From an uncultured Bacilli bacterium (GTDB lineage: Bacteria > Bacillota_I > Bacilli_A > RF39 > UBA660): a stretch of DNA of 25,871 nucleotides. Numbering within the stretch: position 1 is the stretch's first letter; every line of letters starts with the position of its first letter. The stretch is taken from contig CARMXJ010000019.1 of assembly GCA_949025205.1 (NCBI GenBank), positions 1 through 25,871 of the forward strand, given 5' to 3'. Position numbers and translations under genes: made by a program. This document shows, one piece after another, positions 19,588 through 25,871 of this stretch. The notes under the pieces are model-generated. The model ran no database searches and was not told where the DNA came from. It saw only the letters and a program-made list of their open reading frames with translations.

Positions 19588-21684
19588 ATGAAATTAAAAA
19601 AAATTTCTTTATGGATTGTAGTATTAGTAGTACATTTTTTGTTTGTTCCTACTTTAGTATTTGCAACTATGAATTCTGATTCATTTAAAAAGACTTATAT
19701 TAGTGGATACAGTTATGTAGATGCAAGTGGTCATTATGGGAACTTTGAACATTTTACCAGAAATGGAGATGATTATATTGCTTATTGTATAGAACCAGGA
19801 GTCTCACTTTCTAGTGGAAGATACAATGGGATATACAATGTATCTTTAGAGGAAAAAGCAAATCATGTTCATTTATCCGAGGCACAGATGGAAGCTGTTT
19901 CTTTTGTTTCTCACTTTGGGTGGGGATATAACGGGCATACTGGAGATGAGTGGATAGTTGCTACCCAAGCCTTGATTTGGCAAAAGCTTGGACATTCGTT
20001 TCAGTTTACTAGTCAGAATAATCCGACTGATCCATGGAAATATGTGATTGAGACTCCATCTGTTATTCAAGAGAAAATGAATGAAATTGAAAGATTAATT
20101 GCAACTAATTTGGAGACTCCCTTGTTTCAAAGTAATCATGCGCAAATTCCAGTAGACACTACCTATGATTTTGTGGATACAAAAAATCGTTTGCAAGATT
20201 TTGAAGTTGCAACTTGTCGAAATTGTTTTTTTTCTAAGAATAAAAATAAACTTTCGATAAGTCCTATTTCTAAAGAGGAGGGCTATGTAATCCTTGCCAA
20301 AAGAAGCGAAGTTTGGCCAGCAGATTATATAGTATATCAATCGGATGCAGGACAAAATTTAATTGTCCCAGGGAAAGTTCAGCTTGTGAATATGCAACTT
20401 TCTTTTGAAGTAGTTTCAGGATCTTTTGCATTAAAAAAGTACGATTTTGAAAATATGGCGTGTAAACCCCAAGAAGGTGCATCTTTAGTAGGTAGTGTTT
20501 ATCATTTGTTTAAGGAAGATGGTACTTTTATTAGTGAACTATCTATTGATGAAAATTGTAGTGCTAGCGTTTCTGATTTGAAGTTAGGAAGATATTTTAT
20601 AAAAGAAGTTGTTCCAGGAAAAAATTATTCTTTGGATTCAGCTAGTTATTTTTTTGAAGTGAAAGAAAAATATATGAACCAAAAATTAACTGTTTATTCG
20701 AGGCTAGCTTCTTTAGGTCAAGTAAAACTTGAAAAGTTTGATAATAAAACAAATTCTTGTGAGGCAAGTAGTCCATATGCTAGTTTAGTCGGTGCAATTT
20801 ATGGGCTTTATAAAGAAGACGGTACATTAATGGAAAAATTAAAGATAGGGGAAGATTGTAGTGCTCTTTCTAAGAAGAATTTACCTCTTGGAAACTATTA
20901 TTTACAAGAGATAAAAGCACCGAAAGGCTATAAATTGGATTTAGAAAAACATTATTTTTCTGTAACTACGCAAAATGTATCAAATTTAATTTCTGTAGTG
21001 TTAACCGAAGAAGTATATGATGCAAAAGTAAAACTTTATAAAAATTATTCTTCTTTTGACCAACTTTTAAAAGAAGAGAATGCAATATTTGAAATATTGT
21101 CAAAAAAGGATAATAAAGTAATAGCAACACTTACTACAAATGAAGAAGGATATGCAGAAATAACACTTCTTTATGGTGATTATATTTTAAGACAGGTTGC
21201 AGGAAAAGAAGGCTATCATTTTACAGAAGATATAGAATTTTCTATAGATGAGAAATCAAAAGATGTTTTAGAGTTTTCTATTGTAAATAAACCTTTTCAA
21301 GGAAGCCTTGTATTTACAAAAGTAGATGCCGCAACTGGCCAATTTTTACAAGATGCTTATATAGAGATTTATGATGAACATGACAATTTAGTCTTTCAAG
21401 GAAAGACTGATAGCAACGGAACGATTGTGATTGATGCTCTTTCCTATGGGAAGTATTCTTTAAAAGAAATAGAAGCCCCAAAGGGATACGCATTAAGTAT
21501 GGATACGTTATTTTTTGAAATAAAAGAAGATGGAGAACAGGTATCTTTAGAACTTCAAAATGAACAAGAGGTCATTGTGCCTAGTACTGGCGTTTTTAAA
21601 ATTCCTTCTGTTGTTTTTGTTTCTTTATTTAACGTAACATTAGGAATAGGATTTATTTATTATGAAAAAAAGAAAAAGATATAG
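19588..21684 (+). CDS. LPXTG-type surface protein with thioester domain and SpaA/Cna-B repeats
   Basis: A 698-residue secreted wall protein. A signal peptide occupies 1-26 (cleavage after VFA). The thioester adhesin domain (about 35-270) has Cys67 (YCIEPG) and Gln127 (ATQALIW), which should form the internal bond that reacts with host amines. Four SpaA/Cna-B-like repeats follow at about 278-360, 377-460, 478-565 and 570-655. Repeats 1, 2 and 4 keep the catalytic Glu (340, 441, 627) and candidate Lys for isopeptide bonds; repeat 3 has Gln536 instead. Repeats 1 and 2 each carry a Cys pair (292/324 and 391/424). The sorting signal is VPSTG (664-668), a hydrophobic helix and a KKKK tail. The sortase gene overlaps its 3' end. 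It is a likely host-binding adhesin or minor pilin. The ribosome binding site is AAGGAGG. Confidence 0.9.
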   Translation: MKLKKISLWIVVLVVHFLFVPTLVFATMNSDSFKKTYISGYSYVDASGHYGNFEHFTRNGDDYIAYCIEPGVSLSSGRYNGIYNVSLEEKANHVHLSEAQMEAVSFVSHFGWGYNGHTGDEWIVATQALIWQKLGHSFQFTSQNNPTDPWKYVIETPSVIQEKMNEIERLIATNLETPLFQSNHAQIPVDTTYDFVDTKNRLQDFEVATCRNCFFSKNKNKLSISPISKEEGYVILAKRSEVWPADYIVYQSDAGQNLIVPGKVQLVNMQLSFEVVSGSFALKKYDFENMACKPQEGASLVGSVYHLFKEDGTFISELSIDENCSASVSDLKLGRYFIKEVVPGKNYSLDSASYFFEVKEKYMNQKLTVYSRLASLGQVKLEKFDNKTNSCEASSPYASLVGAIYGLYKEDGTLMEKLKIGEDCSALSKKNLPLGNYYLQEIKAPKGYKLDLEKHYFSVTTQNVSNLISVVLTEEVYDAKVKLYKNYSSFDQLLKEENAIFEILSKKDNKVIATLTTNEEGYAEITLLYGDYILRQVAGKEGYHFTEDIEFSIDEKSKDVLEFSIVNKPFQGSLVFTKVDAATGQFLQDAYIEIYDEHDNLVFQGKTDSNGTIVIDALSYGKYSLKEIEAPKGYALSMDTLFFEIKEDGEQVSLELQNEQEVIVPSTGVFKIPSVVFVSLFNVTLGIGFIYYEKKKKI

Positions 21685-22228
21685 AGGTTTAAGAGGACTT
21701 CTTCTCCTTTTAGGAGTTGTTATTAACTTCTTTTTTCTTTTTTTCTCTTTTAATGTCTCAAAAAATATTGATAAAGAGATAGCTAGTCAAGTTATGGATT
21801 ATGATCGTTATTCAAATAAAACCAAAGATTATTTGGCAATTTTAGAAATTCCTGCTATTCAAGTTAAAAATTATTTGTATGATTTAAATTCACCTTTAAA
21901 TCATGTGAATAAAAATGTTTTAGTGGTAGAAGGTTCTGTGATGCCTAATATAGAATATAGCAATCTGATTTTAGCAGCGCATAGCGGTATTGGTCCTACT
22001 GCCTTTTTTCATAATTTGGATACATTACAAATTCATGATATAGCAAATATTTACTATGAAGGGGAGAAATATACTTATCAATTAGTAGATATTTATCAAG
22101 AAGCAAAGGATGGAACTATTACTATTCATCGTGAGCCAAGAAAAAAACATTTGACTTTGATTACTTGTGATAAGGTAAATAATCATTTGCAAAATGTTTT
22201 TGTGTTTGAATTTCTTAAACAAGAATAA
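21662..22228 (+). CDS. Sortase-family transpeptidase
   Basis: A 188-residue protein with a basic N-terminus and one membrane helix (11-30), then a sortase fold. His107 (LAAHSG) and Cys169 (TLITCD) are the catalytic pair. The Arg normally found 8-13 residues after the Cys is not seen; Gln177 lies there (CDKVNNHLQNVF). Its start overlaps the surface-protein gene by 23 bases, so it is made together with its probable sole substrate, whose VPSTG motif it would cleave and attach to the wall or to other subunits. Length and the absence of a C-terminal anchor fit class D or A-like enzymes rather than class C pilin polymerases. The class is uncertain. Confidence 0.85.
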   Translation: MKKRKRYRGLRGLLLLLGVVINFFFLFFSFNVSKNIDKEIASQVMDYDRYSNKTKDYLAILEIPAIQVKNYLYDLNSPLNHVNKNVLVVEGSVMPNIEYSNLILAAHSGIGPTAFFHNLDTLQIHDIANIYYEGEKYTYQLVDIYQEAKDGTITIHREPRKKHLTLITCDKVNNHLQNVFVFEFLKQE

Positions 22229-22231
22229 ATA

Positions 22232-22240
22232 TGTTATAAT
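22232..22240 (+). promoter_or_regulatory. Extended -10 promoter of the TudS-related gene
   Basis: TGT-TATAAT at 22232-22240, with a weak TTCTTA (22212-22217) 17 bases upstream. It starts four bases after the sortase stop codon. Confidence 0.6.
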
Positions 22241-22264
22241 TTTGTTATTAAAGAGTTGATAAAT

Positions 22265-22780
22265 ATGGATAATCGAAGTAAGTATTTTGTTTTTGTACCA
22301 TTTTGTTTGTTGGCACAAGCTTATCAGGCACAAGGAATTGTGAAATACGATTGGAAGTCTTCTATTAAACCTTTTGTAGAATTGCTAATGAAATATGATG
22401 TTAATATTGTACAAATGCCATGTGCAGAAAGTAGTTTTCAAAATGCTTTGATTCGAAAACCGCAAGGTATTACGAAGTATGATAATTGTTTCTTTAACGA
22501 ACATTGTTTTACTTTAGCGAATAGTGTTGCCAATGAAATTAAATTACTTACTAAAAATGGTTATGAAGTTTTAGCAATTTTAGGTATTGAGCAATCTCCT
22601 TCTTGTTGCGTAAATTATATTTATACAAACAAAGGAATGGAAAATAGAAAAGGTTTGTTTATTGAAAAATTATATGAAAATATTAAATATTTGGATATTC
22701 CTTTTATAGGGATTAATAGAAAATACATAAAAAAATCGTTAAGTCAATTAGAAGATATTATAAAAAATAAATTGACATAA
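22265..22780 (+). CDS. TudS-related (DUF523-like) putative desulfidase
   Basis: A 171-residue protein resembling the family labelled CD3072-type TudS-related putative desulfidase. The opening FVFVPFCLLAQAYQAQGIVKYDW carries Cys14, the second block IVQMPCAES carries Cys53, and GIEQSPSCCVNY carries Cys114/Cys115. In TudS, three such Cys hold a [4Fe-4S] cluster used to remove sulfur from thiouracil-type compounds. The same cluster is plausible here but the substrate is unknown. I chose ATG 22265 (nine bases after AAGAG) over TTG 22256. It is transcribed separately from the sortase and faces the HAD gene on the other strand. Confidence 0.75.
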   Translation: MDNRSKYFVFVPFCLLAQAYQAQGIVKYDWKSSIKPFVELLMKYDVNIVQMPCAESSFQNALIRKPQGITKYDNCFFNEHCFTLANSVANEIKLLTKNGYEVLAILGIEQSPSCCVNYIYTNKGMENRKGLFIEKLYENIKYLDIPFIGINRKYIKKSLSQLEDIIKNKLT

Positions 22781-22812
22781 AATAGATTTGTAATATTTTT
22801 TCTACTAAAAAT

Positions 22813-23379
22813 CTAATGCTTTAAAAGTATTTCTGCAATATCATCCCAAGTGTTTACGCGGATGATATTTTTTTCTTTTAATTCTTCGTTGGAGACGTTT
22901 TTATTATGGTAAGCGGTAATTAGTAGTTTTAATTCTGCATCTCCTTCTAAATTTGCTACTTTGTCGTCAATTTTAATATCTGCTTTTATACATCTTTTAT
23001 TGCTGGTAAAAATGAAATTATCTGGATTTACACTGGGCAAATTTTTTAATAGCCATTTATGTTTATATGGTACAATATTTACGCATTTTTCAATATCACG
23101 GTAGTCAGTATAAGCACTACAAATCACCACTTCATAATATTTGGTAAGTTCTTCAATTACTTTGGTAGAATTTCCATTAATTTTTACGTAATCGTATACG
23201 TTAATTTTGTTATAGAAATAATTTAAATATTTATCCAGTTGCTTTTGTGGTACTATATCATCCACCCAGTAATTTGGAATGTCTTCGTAAGTTAAATTTT
23301 TTTTTAAAAATTTATTTACTACATCAATATAGCCATCAATAGTTATAGTATCATCTATGTCAATCATTATTCTTTTCAA
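22813..23379 (-). CDS. 5'(3')-deoxyribonucleotidase-like HAD phosphatase
   Basis: A 188-residue HAD-superfamily protein of the NT5C (5'-nucleotidase, deoxy) type. Motif I is MIDIDDTIT (Asp7 nucleophile, Asp9), motif II VICSAYTD, and the later motif ADIKIDDKVANLEG includes the acidic metal-binding pair. The family removes phosphate from (deoxy)nucleotides, but many bacterial members are uncharacterised. I chose the TTG start at 23379 because AGGGTG lies six bases upstream and the next ATG (23364) would truncate motif I; the GTG at 23388 overlaps the ribosome binding site. It is convergent with the TudS-related gene. Confidence 0.8.
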   Translation of the reverse strand: MKRIMIDIDDTITIDGYIDVVNKFLKKNLTYEDIPNYWVDDIVPQKQLDKYLNYFYNKINVYDYVKINGNSTKVIEELTKYYEVVICSAYTDYRDIEKCVNIVPYKHKWLLKNLPSVNPDNFIFTSNKRCIKADIKIDDKVANLEGDAELKLLITAYHNKNVSNEELKEKNIIRVNTWDDIAEILLKH

Positions 23380-23500
23380 GTCAATCACCCTATTTTAATA
23401 ATATCATTTTTTAAATGTTTTTGTGGTTAAATTGTTAAATTAGTAAAAATTTTACAAAATTTGTGCTAATCCTAAAATTATTTTAATGCAAAAATACTTA

Positions 23501-23529
23501 TTTACAATTCAAAATACTTTTGTTATAAT
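23501..23529 (+). promoter_or_regulatory. Strong promoter of the three-gene operon
   Basis: TTTACA (23501-23506), a 17-base spacer and TATAAT (23524-23529), with an extended TG at 23521-23522. The ribosome binding site GGGAG follows at 23544. Confidence 0.8.
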
Positions 23530-23556
23530 CGATTGTAGAATATGGGAGTGATTAGT

Positions 23557-24690
23557 ATGAAGGCATTATCGCCAGAAGTTAGTGCTTTACTAGACAAATT
23601 ATATAATTTAAGAGGAGACGAAAGTGTTGTTTTAGCTGAAATGAATAGACAACGTAATAGAGCCGTTGAAACAAAGACTAGAACAACTGAGGAAAAGAAA
23701 GAACTTCAAATTAAAATAGCAGATTTAGAAAAGTTGTATGAGGAATTAAACGATCAAGGAGAAAGATTGGTTGATCTTTTATCCAATATTAACCGTGATG
23801 ATTATGCAACTGTTTTGGATCGTTTGAATATTGATTTTGAACCTCAAAATTTAGTAGAAAAGTTAAATAAATCTTTACCTCGTACTATTGACTCTGTTAC
23901 TTTGGATACCAAAAAAGCAGAAAAACATTTAGCTAAAGTGGAAGAAGAAATGAATGCTGCTATTAATACTATTGAGGAATTAAATATTCGTCGCGATGCA
24001 GCCCTTGCTAATCAAGAAAAATTAAATGAATATTTTGAACTTGCTTTGTCTGGAAGAATTAGTATTACAAGAGATTCTATTGTTTCTTTATTAGAACAAT
24101 TTAATTTTACAAAAGAAGAACAAAGAGAAGCTGCTAAATTATTAATGTTCCCTGAAGATGCCTTATTTGCATACGATGAAAAACTAAAAGAAAAAGAAAG
24201 AAGTGGCAAAACATTTGGTGATGTTTTTTCTGAGGCGAAAAGTGCTGAACCAATAACAGATGTCGAGGATAGTACTGATGATTATTTAGAAGAAGATGTT
24301 ACCTTACCAGTGGAAGATACAACTGTTAACAATAAGGATCTATTAATACAACTGCTTGAAAATAATGGAATTGATTATTTAGATTTTACAGGACAAGAGC
24401 TTGATTTTTTGATTGCAAATTATAATGAAGAATTAATGGATGCTAATATCAAATTTATAAAATCTTCTAATGTTGGAACAGAGATTTTTGTTAATCACGC
24501 AGAACTTCTAATAGATACAGAATTACAAGAAAAAGTTACTATGCTTTTAGATTTGGGAAAAGAACCAATTGATATCTATTTAAATCCAAGTGTTCTTGAA
24601 AAATATTCAAAAGAAAAATTAAGTAGTGTCATAAGTGCGTTATCAAGTAACGGTATGGACCCCAAAAATGTTCCATTAATGGCTTATTAA
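23557..24690 (+). CDS. Uncharacterised coiled-coil protein (first gene of a three-gene operon)
   Basis: A 377-residue cytoplasmic protein with no signal or membrane segment. Residues 1-160 form long heptad-like helices (EEKKELQIKIADLEKLYEELNDQ; KAEKHLAKVEEEMNAAINTIEEL). A helical region and an acidic linker follow (DVEDSTDDYLEEDVTLPVEDT), then a C-terminal Leu-rich helical domain (LLENNGIDYLDFTGQELDFL ... LSSVISALSSNGMD). The C-terminal domain shows short helix-loop units with an N-G-(I/M)-D pattern, similar in style to parts of the next two proteins. No family is recognised. I chose ATG 23557, eight bases after GGGAG. A scaffold role is only a guess. Confidence 0.7.
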   Translation: MKALSPEVSALLDKLYNLRGDESVVLAEMNRQRNRAVETKTRTTEEKKELQIKIADLEKLYEELNDQGERLVDLLSNINRDDYATVLDRLNIDFEPQNLVEKLNKSLPRTIDSVTLDTKKAEKHLAKVEEEMNAAINTIEELNIRRDAALANQEKLNEYFELALSGRISITRDSIVSLLEQFNFTKEEQREAAKLLMFPEDALFAYDEKLKEKERSGKTFGDVFSEAKSAEPITDVEDSTDDYLEEDVTLPVEDTTVNNKDLLIQLLENNGIDYLDFTGQELDFLIANYNEELMDANIKFIKSSNVGTEIFVNHAELLIDTELQEKVTMLLDLGKEPIDIYLNPSVLEKYSKEKLSSVISALSSNGMDPKNVPLMAY

Positions 24691-24703
24691 TGGAGGAATG
24701 AAC

Positions 24704-25504
24704 ATGAATATAGTGACAATTTTAAATAAACTTAAAGATGCAAAAATGGTAACTGAAACAGAAGAAAGTTTAAATTTGTTCTCTGAGTGTTTTAATAAAT
24801 TTGGAATAAGCATTCTTTTGCTAAAGGATGAAGATAAATTTAATCGAATTGTAGATATTTTGGATGAAAATAATATTCCGTTGCAAAAGGCAAATGGTAT
24901 ATACGCATTACGTATTTTTGCGGTTGATTTAGCTGAACTGGAAAGTATTATTACAGAGTATTTTGCTATTAATGAACTTAATTTTTTAAGAACTTATCCT
25001 GAAATGATAGCGGAAGCACAAAATGTCCATTTTATTGCATCAAGAATGAAAGAGTTACAAGATAAAGGCGTTTCTTATAAAAATAATGAGGGTTATGATA
25101 TGCATTTGCTTTTATCTACTGATGAGATAGTAGAAGAAAATTCTGATATTAATACCCATTTGAAAAAATATTTAAAAGATGCAACTTTGATTGATAAGTT
25201 AGATGCATTAGAAGCGAATAATGAAGAAGAAGATTTCAATGTAGCCTTGGAACTTCAAAAAGTTGAAAATAAAATTTGTGAAGAGTTTTTATTTCCAGTA
25301 GAAGATGGTTGGAAGATTGTTATAAATAATAAAGAAGTAAATTCTTTTCAAGAAGTTAAAAATACAATTAATACCATTACAAAATTAAATTTATCTATAA
25401 CTTTTAATGATGCATTGCTTTTGGTTTTATTTTATAGAACCCATTTAACTGCTCCAGAGATTGATGATATTGTGGTAAATGTACTATTTAAGGAGGAGAA
25501 ATAA
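24704..25504 (+). CDS. Uncharacterised acidic helical protein (second gene of the operon)
   Basis: A 266-residue protein with no recognisable motif, signal peptide or membrane segment. It is rich in Leu, Asn and Glu and predicted mostly helical, with repeated helix-turn units such as LNLFSECFNKFGISILLL and FNRIVDILDENNIPLQKANGIYAL. The ATG at 24704 lies seven bases after GGAGG; the ATG at 24698 is too close to that site. The stop overlaps the next start (TAATG), and the upstream gene ends 13 bases before, so the three are co-transcribed and translationally coupled. The function is unknown. Confidence 0.7.
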   Translation: MNIVTILNKLKDAKMVTETEESLNLFSECFNKFGISILLLKDEDKFNRIVDILDENNIPLQKANGIYALRIFAVDLAELESIITEYFAINELNFLRTYPEMIAEAQNVHFIASRMKELQDKGVSYKNNEGYDMHLLLSTDEIVEENSDINTHLKKYLKDATLIDKLDALEANNEEEDFNVALELQKVENKICEEFLFPVEDGWKIVINNKEVNSFQEVKNTINTITKLNLSITFNDALLLVLFYRTHLTAPEIDDIVVNVLFKEEK

Positions 25505-25791
25505 TGAAGTTTTTGTTGAATTATGGATACACTGAAGAAGAGATAGAAAACTTTAGTGCAAATGTACCTCCCTTATTGCTTGAACAAATTATGAATTCTT
25601 ATGCATTAGTTTCTAAAAATATGGATAGTTTAATTTCTTTAGGTATTCATAATTGTAAAGAAATTTTTCTGAAATTTTATGATATGTTTTTAATGGACAA
25701 CAGCAATTTTATCAATATTTTTAATAAGTATGACCATGCAGATTTGATTGAAAAATTAGATAAAAATATTGATATTGTAGAATTTTTATAA
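25504..25791 (+). CDS. Uncharacterised small helical protein (third gene of the operon)
   Basis: A 95-residue helical protein (YGYTEEEIENFSANVPPLLLEQI, then SLISLGIHNCKEIFLKF, then DHADLIEKLDKN). It resembles the Leu-rich helix-loop units of the C-terminal region of the first operon protein and may be a shortened relative. AAGGAGG precedes the ATG, which overlaps the previous stop by one base. It ends the operon before the terminator at 25798. Confidence 0.65.
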   Translation: MKFLLNYGYTEEEIENFSANVPPLLLEQIMNSYALVSKNMDSLISLGIHNCKEIFLKFYDMFLMDNSNFINIFNKYDHADLIEKLDKNIDIVEFL

Positions 25792-25797
25792 TGGTTT

Positions 25798-25823
25798 AGA
25801 GGATGTAAAAATCTTCTTTTTTT
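25798..25823 (+). terminator. Intrinsic terminator of the three-gene operon
   Basis: AGAGGAT (25798-25804) pairs with ATCTTCT (25811-25817), with one G-T pair, followed by a run of T to 25823. Confidence 0.8.
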
Positions 25824-25871
25824 ATATAATAGGAAAGTCATACTTATAAAAGAGTAATGAGAGAACGTTTG

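Noticed and set aside
20095..20482. Two overlapping minus-strand frames inside the surface-protein gene
   Set aside because: They are shadows of the 698-residue protein and have no recognisable domain or ribosome binding site.
22782..22816. Terminator between the convergent TudS-related and HAD genes
   Set aside because: TAGATTT and AAATCTA can pair, but the loop is long and there is no clean T-run, so I did not list it.
1..25871. UGA read as tryptophan (Mycoplasma-type code)
   Set aside because: Trp is encoded by TGG throughout, only a CCA-anticodon tRNA-Trp is present, and genes are complete with TGA as stop.

Overview
The window is AT-rich, low-GC Bacillota (Firmicutes) DNA. Evidence is the strong AGGAGG-type ribosome binding sites, TTGACA/TATAAT promoters with extended TGn -10 boxes, LPXTG/sortase and LysM wall proteins, a SleB/CwlJ-type wall hydrolase and a phosphatidylserine synthase/decarboxylase pair. 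Tryptophan is coded by TGG, the one tRNA-Trp has a CCA anticodon, and TGA is not needed inside any convincing gene, so the code is standard. A wall-bearing gut-type bacillus or clostridium is likely. I cannot name the genus.

Region 1 (1-3276) begins with the last codons of a large serine recombinase and a DUF4160 gene, probably the right end of a first mobile element. An N-acetylmuramoyl-L-alanine amidase with four LysM repeats follows, with no visible ribosome binding site. Next come a predicted PD-(D/E)XK-like protein and a convergent SleB/CwlJ-type hydrolase.

Region 2 (about 3424-12624) is a 9.2-kb integrative element in the 3' end of tRNA-Trp, bounded by a 12-bp direct repeat (CTGCCATGTGAA). 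A third, 11-bp copy lies 306 bp further right, beyond a small zinc-ribbon gene. The element carries an XRE repressor with palindromic operator-like sites, a candidate structured RNA with its own promoter and terminator, a membrane PASTA protein, and an operon of SSB, beta-CASP metallo-beta-lactamase nuclease and ClpP-like peptidase. An RNA-rich 540-bp intergenic region follows, then a leftward D5-type SF3 helicase with two small partners, and a rightward XRE regulator coupled to a large serine integrase. No capsid, tail or conjugation genes are seen, so it looks like a small replicon or satellite-type element. Its right repeat lies in frame inside the last codons of the integrase. In an excised circle the frame would continue through the repeat into the left end of the element, adding 22 codons and then meeting a stop placed directly before a strong terminator. 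Integration therefore probably exchanges the integrase C-terminus.

Region 3 (12961-25871) looks chromosomal. It holds a PPC/DUF296 protein, a very Lys/Glu-rich coiled-coil protein on the minus strand, and a phospholipid operon (PAP2-like protein, UPF0104/flippase-like protein, CDP-alcohol phosphatidyltransferase, phosphatidylserine decarboxylase) followed by a CmpB-like membrane protein. A thioester/SpaA-type surface protein overlaps its probable dedicated sortase. The remaining genes are a TudS-related protein, a 5'-deoxynucleotidase-like HAD protein and a three-gene operon of unknown function ending in a terminator.

The most unusual structures are the integrase tail exchange, the PASTA/SSB/beta-CASP/ClpP cassette lying between two copies of a hairpin-plus-terminator module, four CTTCG-loop hairpins with compensatory base changes, and two candidate small structured RNAs.
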